DNA from: Paenibacillus sp. BK033
GTDB taxonomy: Bacteria > Bacillota > Bacilli > Paenibacillales > Paenibacillaceae
DNA length: 64,000 nt
Direction of reading: 5' to 3'
Assembly (NCBI RefSeq): GCF_004345425.1
Contig: NZ_SLVP01000004.1
Coordinates: forward strand, 372,001 to 436,000
The stretch's first letter is position 1. The number at the start of each line of letters is the position of its first letter. Under the pieces are notes generated by a model, which ran no database searches, was not told the origin of the DNA, and saw only the letters and a program-made list of their open reading frames with translations. This document shows, piece by piece, positions 33,395-42,944 of the stretch. Both the position numbers and the translations under genes were made by a program.

Positions 33395-35755
33395 ATGGTG
33401 ATGAATCATCGCAAGAAGCTGGTTGCGCTGGCAACGGCGGTTATGCTGACGAGCAGTCTTCCAGCCGCGGCTTTTGCCGAAAGCGCTGACAAACCGGCAG
33501 CTTCGGCCGTATCGGCATCGGGAGATGCTGCCGGATCGGACGGAAGCGCGGTTGCTCCCGTTAATGTGAAGGTAACGAAGGAAAAAGCGGAATCGCTCGC
33601 CCGGCAGACGGTAAGCATCCCGAAGGAATACGCGCTGCAGGGGGCTTCGCTTTCGTCCGATACGCTGGCTGGCGGCAAACGCAGCGTATGGAGTCTCGAT
33701 TTCGTGTACAAGGTCAACGGCAAAAACAAGGGCAGCATCCATGTAAGGCTGAATGCGGATACCGGTCAGCTTCTTGATTACGGCACCTACCTAGACAATC
33801 CAAGCGCCAAGCCTACTTACCCGCTCAAGGTCGAACGGGAGGCCGCGCAGAAAATTGCTTATTCCTTCTTGTCGGAGGTAGCGCCAACCTACAAGGATCA
33901 AGTGAAATTCAATCCGGAATACGGGGCGCAGCAGCTGCCTCCTCTGACCGGAGAAGTGCGCCATTCGCTGAGATTTGACCGTGTTGTCAATGATATCCCA
34001 TACGTGGATAACTATATTGAACTGGATGTCGACAGCGATGGGCATGTTTTGCGTTACAATCTGCAATGGGATGATACAATCCAGTTTCCGAAAGTCGATG
34101 CCAAGCTTACGGCCGATGAAGCAAAGAAAAAACTCATGGAACAGGCGAAGCCGGAGCTGCGCTACATTATTCCTTATAATCCGCAGGGGTCAAGCAAGCC
34201 GATGCTGAGCTACGATATGGGGGCTTTTGCGATTGATGCGGTGACCGGCAAAGAGGTTCAGAGCGGATACATCGGTCCCGGTCAGGTATCGGGAACGCCG
34301 GTAGCGGATAAACCGCTGGGCGAGGCTCCCGGAGCGGTGAATCTGACCGAAGAGCAGGCGAAGCAAGCCGTGCTGGCCGCCTTCCCTATTCCTTCAAACG
34401 CGGTGTACGGCGGCGCCAGCTATTACGAGAACGCGGATGATGCCACCGGTGCGACGGTTGCAAGCTGGAGACTCGAATGGGAACTGAAGAACGGGAAGGA
34501 CACCATTGGTTCCGCTTCGGCATTAATAAACAGCCGGACAGGATTTATCAGCAGCTTCTATTCCTATCCGAACAACCAGAATGTCGGCGCGAAGCCTGCC
34601 CTGTCCTATGACCAGGCGGAAGCCAAAGCCATTGAAGCGGTGAGAAAACAGCTCCCTTGGGCGGCCGATGAGCTGTATATCGTAAAGCGCGATAAGTCGC
34701 AGTACGATCCGGATAAAGTGCCGTATATCGATACGTATTATTTCAGCTTCGTTCACAAGATTAACGGCGCAACGGCCGATTACGATAACGTGAACGTATC
34801 CATTGACTCGAATACGGGCGCGGTGCGCAGCTACGATGCGGGCATCAACCCGTATAAATACCCGGAAACGGCGCCTAAAGTCATTACGCCGGCGCAAGCC
34901 ATCGAGAAGTGGATGACCTACTACCGGACGGAGCTGACTTATTATTTGACGCAAAATTATGTGTATCAGGGCCAGCCGATTCCGGTGGAGAAATATAAAT
35001 TGATGCTGGCCTCGGGCGAGATCAAGCCAACGGATGTGGAATCCAACACCGATGCCCAGCTGATCTACCGGTTAGTTCCCCGCCAGCTGGATGAATCCAT
35101 CTTCCTGGATGCAGAATCGGGCAATTGGAAAAACCGCGAGACCGGAGACGTTACCCAGCTGGAGAAGCCGAAGGCTACCGATATTGACGGGCACTGGGCA
35201 CAGCGCCAGCTGGAGTTGATGGTGGCTTACAAAGCGCTTGACGTGAAGGACGGCAAGGTCCGTCCGAACGAAATCGTGACCCGCGGCGAGCTGATCAAAA
35301 TGCTTGTACTGGCCATGAACAGCGGTCGCCCGCCGGTATTGTACGAGGGTTCCGCCGATTCTTCGGCGTCCGCATCGTTTGCCGATGTCGGCACGAAAAA
35401 CCAATATTACGCATACGTCGAAAGCGCGCTGCAGCAAAATCTGATCGACATCGGCGACGGCTCGTTTAATCCGGACGGCAAGGTGGACCGCGAAGAGATG
35501 GCGGAGCTGATTGTCCGCGCGCTTGGGTACAACTCCCTCGCCAATTACGATAATCTGTTCAACGTCAGCTTCAAGGATGCGGACAAGACGGAGAAGAAGG
35601 GCCAGGCGGCGATTGTTGTCGGTCTCAAAATCATGACGCTGTCGGGCGGCAACTTCCAGCCGGCGAAGCAGGTGTCGAGAGCCGAAGCCTCGGCAGCCTT
35701 CTTCCGCTTCCTGCAGACAAGGGCGGAGCTTCAGGAGGCGCCGCTGCGCAATTAA
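33395..35755 (+). CDS. YcdB/YcdC-domain surface protein with C-terminal SLH domains
   Basis: A 786-residue exported protein. A signal peptide (residues 1-28, HRKKLVALATAVMLTSSLPA then AFAES) is followed by an Ala/Ser/Gly-rich linker. Two large repeats of the YcdB/YcdC (PepSY-like) type follow at about 55-330 and 340-560, recognisable by VRLNADTGQLLDYGTY, INSRTGFISSFYSYP and VSIDSNTGAVRSYDAG strands. From about 595 three SLH modules anchor it to the wall (DIDGHWAQRQLELMVAYKAL, VTRGELIKMLVLAMN, DREEMAELIVRALGYNS, SRAEASAAFFRFLQ). PepSY-like domains are often linked to protease inhibition, but no function is proven here. AGGAGG precedes the ATG. It is monocistronic. Confidence 0.87.
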   Translation: MVMNHRKKLVALATAVMLTSSLPAAAFAESADKPAASAVSASGDAAGSDGSAVAPVNVKVTKEKAESLARQTVSIPKEYALQGASLSSDTLAGGKRSVWSLDFVYKVNGKNKGSIHVRLNADTGQLLDYGTYLDNPSAKPTYPLKVEREAAQKIAYSFLSEVAPTYKDQVKFNPEYGAQQLPPLTGEVRHSLRFDRVVNDIPYVDNYIELDVDSDGHVLRYNLQWDDTIQFPKVDAKLTADEAKKKLMEQAKPELRYIIPYNPQGSSKPMLSYDMGAFAIDAVTGKEVQSGYIGPGQVSGTPVADKPLGEAPGAVNLTEEQAKQAVLAAFPIPSNAVYGGASYYENADDATGATVASWRLEWELKNGKDTIGSASALINSRTGFISSFYSYPNNQNVGAKPALSYDQAEAKAIEAVRKQLPWAADELYIVKRDKSQYDPDKVPYIDTYYFSFVHKINGATADYDNVNVSIDSNTGAVRSYDAGINPYKYPETAPKVITPAQAIEKWMTYYRTELTYYLTQNYVYQGQPIPVEKYKLMLASGEIKPTDVESNTDAQLIYRLVPRQLDESIFLDAESGNWKNRETGDVTQLEKPKATDIDGHWAQRQLELMVAYKALDVKDGKVRPNEIVTRGELIKMLVLAMNSGRPPVLYEGSADSSASASFADVGTKNQYYAYVESALQQNLIDIGDGSFNPDGKVDREEMAELIVRALGYNSLANYDNLFNVSFKDADKTEKKGQAAIVVGLKIMTLSGGNFQPAKQVSRAEASAAFFRFLQTRAELQEAPLRN

Positions 35756-35769
35756 AGCAAGGCCAATAA

Positions 35770-35818
35770 GAAGCCCCCGTTTGGTTCGCTGCCGCGGCAG
35801 CCTCCAAGCGGGGGCTTT
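35770..35818. terminator. Bidirectional terminator
   Basis: Arms AAGCCCCCG/CGGGGGCTT with an inner palindrome CTGCCGCGGCAG. It ends the + strand SLH gene and the converging small - strand gene. Confidence 0.85.
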
Positions 35819-35827
35819 ATGTTTCGA

Positions 35828-35971
35828 TTAGTCCGTTTTTTTGTTCTTGGAGGAGAAGTTCGTAACGGACTTCGCATCCTCGATCGTATCGTTGACAAAT
35901 GCCATATCTTGGTTCTTTGCCTTCATGGCCGTTGTGCCTTTATAATTGCCTTTGTGGCTTTGATTTTCCAT
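35828..35971 (-). CDS. Small hydrophilic 47-residue protein
   Basis: Encodes MENQSHKGNYKGTTAMKAKN, then QDMAFVNDTIEDAKSVTNFS and a KNKKTD end. It is polar, Lys/Asn/Thr rich and without a membrane segment. The start is supported by a full AGGAGGTG about 11 bases upstream. The composition is like small spore or general-stress proteins of Bacilli, but I do not recognise a family. It converges on the SLH gene and shares the terminator. Confidence 0.6.
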   Translation of the reverse strand: MENQSHKGNYKGTTAMKAKNQDMAFVNDTIEDAKSVTNFSSKNKKTD

Positions 35972-36063
35972 TGTGTCGTTTTCACCTCCTGGTCCTTTGT
36001 TAGTATGGGCGCGGGGAGGGTTTGGCATGCAATCGCGTTAGACAACATAAGGGGTGCAGAAAA

Positions 36064-36474
36064 ATGGTTAAGAAGTCAGCAATATACAAGTATCTGGTGT
36101 TCGTTTTGTTTCTCTTGTTCACCATGCTTGTCGTTTACGCAAGCAACGAATTTCTAATCCGCAACGGAGATCCGGATGTAACGGCCAAGTTCCTGTTTGT
36201 TTTGTTCGCCATTACCTTTGGCTTTGGAGCAAGTCTACATCTAATCGGCAAAGGCGAGTTCGGGTTTCGCGTGAAGGAAACGCAGTTCACGTTAATGCTG
36301 TCGATCGTCATCGTGGTCTTGAACTATGTGGCGGCCGTCAATTACGGCAATCTGTACACCGGGGCGGAAGGCGCGTACGGTACGTTTAGCCGGATTGTGC
36401 TGGATGACAAGAACGAAGCGATTTTTAATGTCCTTGCCGGTTATTTATTCGGTTTATCCTTCTATAAAAAATAA
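36064..36474 (+). CDS. Hypothetical membrane protein
   Basis: A 136-residue protein with four predicted helices (about 8-26, 39-58, 75-95 and 118-132). It starts MVKKSAIYKYLVFVLFLLF after AAGGGG. No family is recognised. The stretch after it (36475-36798) holds no supported gene; a 44-codon acidic frame at 36545-36679 starts with GTG but lacks a ribosome binding site. Confidence 0.65.
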   Translation: MVKKSAIYKYLVFVLFLLFTMLVVYASNEFLIRNGDPDVTAKFLFVLFAITFGFGASLHLIGKGEFGFRVKETQFTLMLSIVIVVLNYVAAVNYGNLYTGAEGAYGTFSRIVLDDKNEAIFNVLAGYLFGLSFYKK

Positions 36475-36798
36475 CGCAGCCATGCATGAGGCGAACAGCC
36501 TTTGCAGCCGGCTCCTTCTACATATGCTGATGGCATGAATCTATGTGCCGGACGGTGAAGTGATTCGTGCAGACGAGCATGATCCTGATGACGCTGCCGC
36601 TTGCGAGGTTCAAGAGCCGCGATCCGATGTACGTGATTGCGGTGTGCCGGAAGAAGCGGACGCGACCAAAGCGGAATAAAGGCGGCAACGCCCCATTTTT
36701 GGAAGAACTGTCTACCTTGTACTAGGGCTTTTATTGTAAGCGGGCATCGGGTATAATGACGTGAGATTGTTACTTCGGAAAATGGGGTGTCTTATTTC

Positions 36799-37899
36799 AT
36801 GGCTTTGAAAGCAGGTGTCGTGGGTCTGCCGAACGTCGGCAAGTCCACTTTATTTAATGCAATTACGCAAGCAGGCGCGGAATCCGCGAACTATCCGTTC
36901 TGTACGATCGACCCGAACGTTGGCGTGGTAGAGGTGCCGGACTACCGTCTGGACAAACTGACGGAGCTCGTGCAGCCGAACAAGACGGTTCCCACCGCGT
37001 TCGAATTCGTTGATATTGCCGGCCTTGTGGCAGGCGCAAGCAAAGGCGAAGGCCTTGGCAACAAGTTCCTTGCCCATATCCGCGAGGTAGACGCGATCGT
37101 TCACGTCGTGCGCTGCTTCGAGGACGAGAACATCACGCACGTAAACGGCAAGGTGGATCCGCTTGGCGATATCCAGACCATCAACCTTGAGCTGATTCTG
37201 GCGGACATCGAGTCCGTCGAGAAAAAAATCGAGCGTTCCCGCAAAAACCTCAAAGGCGGCGACAAAAAAATCGCCCAGGAGGTTGAAGTGCTGGAACGCG
37301 TCAAGGAAGCTCTATACAACGACCAGCCTGCGCGCAGCGTAGAGCTGTCCGACGACGAGAAGCTGATTATCCGCGATCTTCACCTGCTCACGATGAAGCC
37401 GGTGCTGTATGCGGCAAACGTAGCCGAGTCGGAAGTTGCGGATACGGATAATAACAAGTTCGTGCAAGCGGTGCGTGAATTCGCAGCTGCCGAGGGAGCG
37501 CAAGTGGTGCCAATCAGCGCGAAGGTGGAAGAAGAGATCGCTGAGCTGGAAGGCGAGGACAAAGCGATGTTCCTCGAAGAGCTGGGCCTGCAGGAATCCG
37601 GTCTTAACCGTCTGATCAACGCGGCGTACAAGCTGCTTGGCCTGTATACGTACTTTACGGCCGGCGTGCAGGAGGTTCGTGCCTGGACAATCCGCAAAGG
37701 CATGAAGGCCCCGCAAGCGGCCGGCGTTATCCATACCGACTTCGAGCGCGGCTTCATTCGCGCCGAGGTGGTGTCGTTCGAGGACCTGGCTGCCGCCGGT
37801 ACGATGAACGCGGCGAAAGAAAGAGGCCAGCTGCGCCTTGAAGGCAAAGAATACGTGGTACAGGACGGCGACGTGATGCACTTCCGTTTCAACGTTTAA
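36799..37899 (+). CDS. ychF: YchF (OLA1-type) P-loop ATPase
   Basis: A 366-residue TRAFAC-class P-loop protein that binds ATP rather than GTP and associates with ribosomes. The G1 motif is GLPNVGKS (9-16), G3 is [17 protein letters not shown], and the altered G4 region, which causes the switch to ATP, is in [10 protein letters not shown]. The TGS domain is at the C-terminus. Length equals that of the B. subtilis protein. A GTG 12 bases upstream is a less likely start. It is monocistronic. Confidence 0.95.
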   Translation: MALKAGVVGLPNVGKSTLFNAITQAGAESANYPFCTIDPNVGVVEVPDYRLDKLTELVQPNKTVPTAFEFVDIAGLVAGASKGEGLGNKFLAHIREVDAIVHVVRCFEDENITHVNGKVDPLGDIQTINLELILADIESVEKKIERSRKNLKGGDKKIAQEVEVLERVKEALYNDQPARSVELSDDEKLIIRDLHLLTMKPVLYAANVAESEVADTDNNKFVQAVREFAAAEGAQVVPISAKVEEEIAELEGEDKAMFLEELGLQESGLNRLINAAYKLLGLYTYFTAGVQEVRAWTIRKGMKAPQAAGVIHTDFERGFIRAEVVSFEDLAAAGTMNAAKERGQLRLEGKEYVVQDGDVMHFRFNV

Positions 37900-37909
37900 T
37901 AGCAGCGGG

Positions 37910-37952
37910 AAAAAGCGGTATTGTTCTCATTGGGAGGGCAATACCGTTTTGT
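37910..37952 (+). terminator. Rho-independent terminator after ychF
   Basis: AAAAGCGGTATTG pairs with CAATACCGTTTT, with a T-rich run after. Confidence 0.85.
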
Positions 37953-38064
37953 TCTGTTTCTGCGGGGAATGCCTTTTGCCCATGCCGTAGCTCTATCGAG
38001 TCATGCGGAAAGGGACTTGCGGTCGTACAATGGGAAGGAAGCTAAAGAATAGGAGTATGGTGTG

Positions 38065-39681
38065 ATGACAGCAAATCTACATACGTTACCGAAACGAATT
38101 CTGGCAGCCCTCATGCTGCTTGTTGTATTGGCATTGACGCTTGCGCCGCAGGCTTTCGCGCATGCGACGCTGGAGAAGACGGTTCCTGCCGCGAACGTGA
38201 AGCTTGCCGAGTCGCCGCCTTTTGTAGAGCTATCGTTTAACGAGGCGGTCGAGCCAGGGGCGGGTTCCCTGGAAGTCGTCGATTCGAAGTCCAGCCCGAT
38301 AAAGACCGGGGACCTTGTTCTGGAGAACGGCGGAACAACCCTGAAGGCCGCTCTTCCCAAGCTTGGAGACGGCGTTTATTCGGTCTCTTACCATATCATT
38401 TCCGAGGATGGCCATCCGGTCAGCGGCACTTACGCGTTTGTTGTTGGCAATCCGCCCGACTGGAAGGACGGAGAGACGTTTGCGGTTCAGGCAAACAGCT
38501 CGAAAGGGATGCAGCAAAACGTGCTGTACGCCGTGCGGGTGCTATATTATGCCGCGCTCTTGCTGGCGACGGGCATCGCTTTATGGTCGGTCTTTATCCG
38601 TAAGCCAAGCGATTCGCTGCAGTCGGCCTTCAAGCGATTGTCCGTGATCGGGATGCGGGCGCTTTTGCTTACGGTACTGGTTCATATTTTCCTGCAGGTC
38701 AACGATTTGATGAAAGGCCAGCCGATCTCCTCCTGGGGCTCGCTGTTTACGAATACGACTACCGGACGGGCATGGCTCGAGCTGATTGCGCTGGTTCTGC
38801 TTGGTTTCGTAGCCCAGCGGTTCAAAGAGAAGTTCGTCAGTCTGTTGTGGGTCGTTCTGCTGCTTGGCGTGGAAAGCTTGATTGGCCATGCGGCGGCCAA
38901 CGACCAGAAGGTGCTGACGATTGCCTTTGATTTTATCCACTTGATTGCCTCCGCGGTCTGGGCTGGCGGTCTGGCCGTGCTTTTGTACGTCTGGTATGCG
39001 GACCGGAAGGAAGCAGGACGCTTTGGCGCAAGCTTCTCGCGAGGCGCTCTGATTGCCCTTGTCGTGCTCGTCATCAGCGGGGTTACGATGACGCTGCTGT
39101 TCTTGCCGAAGCTGTCGTATTTGTGGCTGACTACATGGGGCGGACTGCTCACGGTAAAAGTCGTTCTTGTGGCCGCGGTGCTTGTGACGGGTACTTTGCT
39201 GCGTCTGCGGATGAAAAAAAGCGGCTTCCCGGCCGGAAGCCTGCTGAAGGCGGATGCCGTTATGATGGCTTGCATCGTGGCGATTGCAGCCGTGTTTACT
39301 TATATGAGCCCGCTGCCGCCAAACGAGCCGTATAACTTCCACCAGATGGGCGAGGACATGCACGTTACGTTTAACGTATCGCCTAACGTACCCGGCGGCG
39401 ACAATACGATTTCCCTTCACGTCTGGCTGCCGGAGGCTTCGGGGGCGCCTAAATCCGTTATTCTGCGCCTGCATTCGGACAGCAAGAAAGACGCCCCTAT
39501 CGACATTCCGCTGGTCAAGGACGACAGCCAGCCTAACGATGCTTTCCCGGGCTATCTCAGCGCGTCCTATGAAGCAACCGGTCCGTTCTTGCCTTACGCC
39601 TCCAAATGGACCGCCGAGATCCGCGTGATGGATCAAGACGATAATGAGCTCGTGCGGGAAACAAAGTTCCGGAATTATTAG
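38065..39681 (+). CDS. ycnJ: CopC-CopD fusion copper protein (YcnJ-like)
   Basis: A 538-residue protein in three parts. Residues 1-32 are a signal peptide ending AQAFAHA, so the mature N-terminus begins with His as in CopC copper proteins (HATLEKTVPAANVK, EDGHPVSGTYAFVVG). The middle (about 155-415) is a CopD-type membrane domain of eight helices. The end (about 430-538) is an extracellular beta domain like YtkA/FixH. In B. subtilis YcnJ takes up copper under limitation. AGGAG lies 9 bases before the ATG; a GTG three bases earlier is an alternative. The YcnI-type gene follows, as in the ycn locus, but no ycnK-type repressor gene is present. Confidence 0.88.
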   Translation: MTANLHTLPKRILAALMLLVVLALTLAPQAFAHATLEKTVPAANVKLAESPPFVELSFNEAVEPGAGSLEVVDSKSSPIKTGDLVLENGGTTLKAALPKLGDGVYSVSYHIISEDGHPVSGTYAFVVGNPPDWKDGETFAVQANSSKGMQQNVLYAVRVLYYAALLLATGIALWSVFIRKPSDSLQSAFKRLSVIGMRALLLTVLVHIFLQVNDLMKGQPISSWGSLFTNTTTGRAWLELIALVLLGFVAQRFKEKFVSLLWVVLLLGVESLIGHAAANDQKVLTIAFDFIHLIASAVWAGGLAVLLYVWYADRKEAGRFGASFSRGALIALVVLVISGVTMTLLFLPKLSYLWLTTWGGLLTVKVVLVAAVLVTGTLLRLRMKKSGFPAGSLLKADAVMMACIVAIAAVFTYMSPLPPNEPYNFHQMGEDMHVTFNVSPNVPGGDNTISLHVWLPEASGAPKSVILRLHSDSKKDAPIDIPLVKDDSQPNDAFPGYLSASYEATGPFLPYASKWTAEIRVMDQDDNELVRETKFRNY

Positions 39682-39812
39682 TACGGACCGACACATAATA
39701 GTCATATCCGGGTAGCCCTTTCGAGTCATGTCAAGCATCACGCGCGGGTTATATACTCATGTCAGAGAAGCGCGCGACAGGCTTATGATGATCCGAAAGG
39801 GAGATGTGTGAG

Positions 39813-40448
39813 ATGAAGAAGCAGATCAAAAAATGGGCAATAGCGGGCACGATGGCCGTATGCCTTATGATGTTCGCGGGCGTGGCAAGCGCCCACGTGA
39901 CGGTTCAGCCGCCATCCGTGCCGGCTAATTCGTATCAGGTATTCGCGGTACGCGTGCCTAGCGAAGAGAAAGGCTTCAACACCGTTAAGGTTCAGGTTAA
40001 AGTGGCTGACGGCGCGGTGATTTCCCGCGTAGAGCCCAAGCCGGGCTGGACCAGCGAGCTTGAAAAGGATGCCAACGGCGTTGTAACGGGCATTACCTGG
40101 ACGGCTGCGGAAGGCGGCGGCCTGAGCGAAACGGAATTTACGGAATTCCGCATGAGCGGCAAAGTAAACGAGGACGCAACCCGGCTTGTGTGGAAGGCAT
40201 ACCAGACCTACAGCGACAACAAGGTTGTCGAGTGGGTAGGGGCGGACGGCTCGGATAAACCGGCTTCCGTAACAACGGTAACGGCGGCTGTCGCGGAAGG
40301 CGACGGACACGGCCATGATGCCGGCGCCGCGGCAGACGCCAGCGATTCGAAGGACTCGGATTCCGCGCTTCCGCTCACGCTGTCGATTATAGCGGTTGTG
40401 CTTGGTTTGGCTGCCGTTGTGCTGGCGGCTAGAAAAAACAAGAAATAA
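39813..40448 (+). CDS. ycnI: YcnI family (DUF1775) copper-associated exported protein
   Basis: A 211-residue exported protein. After a signal peptide (MKKQIKKWAIAGTMAVCLMM, then FAGVASA) the mature protein starts HVTVQPPSVPANSY, the histidine brace position used by YcnI domains to bind copper. The DUF1775 domain spans about 26-150. A His/Asp-rich linker (DGHGHDAGAAADASDS) and a C-terminal membrane helix with a basic tail anchor it outside the membrane. GGGAG sits 9 bases before this ATG. It lies 130 bases after ycnJ and ends at a terminator. Confidence 0.9.
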   Translation: MKKQIKKWAIAGTMAVCLMMFAGVASAHVTVQPPSVPANSYQVFAVRVPSEEKGFNTVKVQVKVADGAVISRVEPKPGWTSELEKDANGVVTGITWTAAEGGGLSETEFTEFRMSGKVNEDATRLVWKAYQTYSDNKVVEWVGADGSDKPASVTTVTAAVAEGDGHGHDAGAAADASDSKDSDSALPLTLSIIAVVLGLAAVVLAARKNKK

Positions 40449-40456
40449 GCATAGTG

Positions 40457-40500
40457 AAGGGGCTCCGTTTTCCTTAGGGAAGACGCGGAGCCCCTTTCGG
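40457..40500 (+). terminator. Rho-independent terminator after ycnI
   Basis: Arms AAGGGGCTCCG and CGGAGCCCCTT, followed by TTC. Confidence 0.85.
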
Positions 40501-40590
40501 GCGAGTTAGGCAAATACACCAGTCGAAAACGCGGGCCCGTTGTGCTATAATGGGTGATACAATAAAGGGAAATCATAGAGGTGAATCATT

Positions 40591-41661
40591 GTGTTGGACC
40601 GTTTACAAGCGCTCGCAGACCGTTACGAGAAGTTAAGTGAACTGTTGTGCGATCCGGATGTAGCCAGTGATCCGAAGCGCCTGCGGGAATATTCCAAGGA
40701 GCAATCGGATTTACAAGAGGCTTATGAAGCCTTCACAGAATATAAGCAAGTGTCGGAGCAGCTGAATGACGCCAAGATTATGCAAGGCGAGAAGCTCGAT
40801 GACGAAATGCGCGAGATGGTTAAGATGGAGATCGAAGAGCTGTCCGAGCGCAAGGCGGCTTTGGACGAGAAGATCCGTATCGTTCTTCTGCCGAAGGACC
40901 CTAACGACGACAAGAACGTTATCGTCGAGATCCGCGGCGCGGCAGGCGGGGACGAAGCGGCATTGTTCGCTTCCGATCTGTACCGCATGTACACGAAATA
41001 CGCGGATGCTCAGGGCTGGCGCGTAGAGCTCATGGACCTCTCCGAGAACGATCTCGGCGGCTTTAAAGAGGTTATCTTCATGATCAACGGTAAGGGTGCC
41101 TACAGCAAAATGAAATACGAAAGCGGCGCTCACCGCGTTCAGCGTATTCCGGTAACGGAATCGGGCGGCCGTATTCATACGTCGACTTCGACGGTATCGG
41201 TTATGCCGGAGGTCGAAGAGGTCGAGGTGGAAATTCTCGATAAGGATATCCGGATCGATACGTTCTGCTCCAGCGGCGCAGGCGGTCAGTCCGTTAATAC
41301 GACGAAGTCGGCGGTTCGCGTGCTTCACGTGCCGACCGGCATTATGGCGACCTGCCAAGACGGCAAATCGCAGAACGAGAACAAAGCGAAGGCGCTGCAA
41401 GTATTGCGTGCCCGCATCTACGATATCCGCCGCCAGGAGGAAGAAGCGAAGTACGCTGGCGAGCGCAAGCTGAAGGTTGGCACGGGCGACCGAAGCGAGC
41501 GTATCCGCACGTATAACTTCCCGCAAAGCCGCGTTACGGACCATCGTATCGGCCTGACGCTGCACAAGCTGGATTCGGTTATGAACGGCGACATGGAAGA
41601 GATCGTATCGTCGCTGACGATTGCCGAGCAGGCGGAATTGCTGGAGAGAGAGCTTAACTAA
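40591..41661 (+). CDS. prfA: Peptide chain release factor 1
   Basis: A 356-residue class I release factor, RF1, which recognises UAA and UAG and triggers peptide release. The GGQ loop is in [17 protein letters not shown], with the Gln that is methylated by PrmC, encoded next door. The anticodon-like tripeptide region is in [14 protein letters not shown]. Start is GTG with AGAGGTG. Length is normal. It is the first gene of the conserved prfA-prmC-spoIIR block. Confidence 0.97.
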   Translation: MLDRLQALADRYEKLSELLCDPDVASDPKRLREYSKEQSDLQEAYEAFTEYKQVSEQLNDAKIMQGEKLDDEMREMVKMEIEELSERKAALDEKIRIVLLPKDPNDDKNVIVEIRGAAGGDEAALFASDLYRMYTKYADAQGWRVELMDLSENDLGGFKEVIFMINGKGAYSKMKYESGAHRVQRIPVTESGGRIHTSTSTVSVMPEVEEVEVEILDKDIRIDTFCSSGAGGQSVNTTKSAVRVLHVPTGIMATCQDGKSQNENKAKALQVLRARIYDIRRQEEEAKYAGERKLKVGTGDRSERIRTYNFPQSRVTDHRIGLTLHKLDSVMNGDMEEIVSSLTIAEQAELLERELN

Positions 41662-41704
41662 GACCTTCGAGTCCAAAGACTCCCAAGGAAGGGAAGCTAG
41701 AGAG

Positions 41705-42652
41705 ATGAACGTTCATAAAGACGAAGAGGTGTTTTTTGCACCGTCGTTTACCATTAGGGAAGCCTGCATGCAGGCTTCTTCGTTTTTGGCGGGGCTTGGC
41801 GTTATGGAGCCGCGCTCCAACGTAGAGCGGCTGCTGATGCATGTGCTTGGCATCGAGCGGTCAGCGATGCTGCGCGACCTCGGCGAGCCCTTTCCGGCGG
41901 AACACGCCGCGGAATGGGTCGAGCTGATCCGCCGCAAGGCGGCGGGCGAGCCGGTGCAGTATATCATCGGCGAGGAATGGTTCTACGGCCGGCCGTTTAC
42001 GGTTACGCCGGCCACGCTTATTCCGCGGCCGGAGACGGAGCTGCTCGTCGAGGCCGTGCTTGAGGCGGCCGATAGGCTGTGGCCGCCGGACGGGGCTGAG
42101 GCGCCGACGGTGGTTGACGTCGGCACCGGCACCGGCGCCATCGGCGTGACGCTTGCTTCGCAGCGTCCCGGATGGCGCGTAAGCGCGTCCGATCTGTCGC
42201 CGGACGCGCTTGAGGTCGCCCGCGCGAACGCGGTCCGCCATGAGGCGGCGGGCCGCATGGCGTTCGTGCAGGGCGACCTGCTGGCACCGTTTGCGAAGCG
42301 CGGCGCCGCAGGGGCACCCGATGCGGAGGACATCCGCATCGATGTGCTTGTGTCCAATCCGCCGTATATTCCGGCGGATGATCTGGCGGGCCTCCAGCCC
42401 GAGGTGCGCGATTACGAGCCGCGCCTCGCGCTGGACGGCGGGGCGGACGGGCTGGATCCGTACCGCCGCATGGTGGAGCAGCTGCCGTCGCTTGCGCAGC
42501 TGCCGCGTATTGTCGCCTTTGAGCTTGGCATGGGTCAAGCCCATGACGTTGCCGCGCTGCTGCGGGATGTCGGCGAGTGGGACGACATCCGGATCATTAC
42601 CGACTACGGCGGCATCGAGCGCCATGTCATCGCCGTCCGCACAGCAAAGTAA
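41705..42652 (+). CDS. prmC: Release factor glutamine methyltransferase
   Basis: A 315-residue SAM-dependent methyltransferase (PrmC/HemK), which methylates the Gln of the GGQ motif in release factors. The helical N-terminal substrate domain is followed by the SAM site (VVDVGTGTGAIGVTLA) and the catalytic VSNPPYIPADDL motif. LIPRPETELLVE is also diagnostic. The start is chosen by GAAGGGAAG upstream; the frame is open to within prfA. The gene is notably GC-rich compared with its neighbours. A hairpin terminator follows. Confidence 0.95.
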   Translation: MNVHKDEEVFFAPSFTIREACMQASSFLAGLGVMEPRSNVERLLMHVLGIERSAMLRDLGEPFPAEHAAEWVELIRRKAAGEPVQYIIGEEWFYGRPFTVTPATLIPRPETELLVEAVLEAADRLWPPDGAEAPTVVDVGTGTGAIGVTLASQRPGWRVSASDLSPDALEVARANAVRHEAAGRMAFVQGDLLAPFAKRGAAGAPDAEDIRIDVLVSNPPYIPADDLAGLQPEVRDYEPRLALDGGADGLDPYRRMVEQLPSLAQLPRIVAFELGMGQAHDVAALLRDVGEWDDIRIITDYGGIERHVIAVRTAK

Positions 42653-42658
42653 TTCTTC

Positions 42659-42706
42659 AAACACGCTGCAGGTGCATCATCCGATGCCGGCGGCGTGTTT
42701 TTATTT
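42659..42706 (+). terminator. Rho-independent terminator after prmC
   Basis: Arms AAACACGC/GCGTGTTT with inner GCATC/GATGC pairing, then TTATTT. Confidence 0.8.
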
Positions 42707-42944
42707 ACCCGGATATCCCTCGCTGCGACACGGAAAAACCGTGTTACAGCTACCCCTTACCTTTGCTCCTCCACGTTACATTTCCCTCCTCATGCACAGG
42801 CCACTGTGTTTATGAAAACAACTCTATCATTTTCATTTCTTCTGCTAGGTTTATAGAGCCGGGAACGCGGACATAATGACGGATAGATACGTTCCGGAAC
42901 GCAAGCTGACGCACCGACGGGTGCGATCGAGAGGAGCTTGTGTT

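Noticed and set aside
36545-36679. 44-codon acidic frame starting with GTG
   Set aside because: No ribosome binding site, low-complexity composition, no similarity recognised. It could be a gene remnant but I cannot support it.
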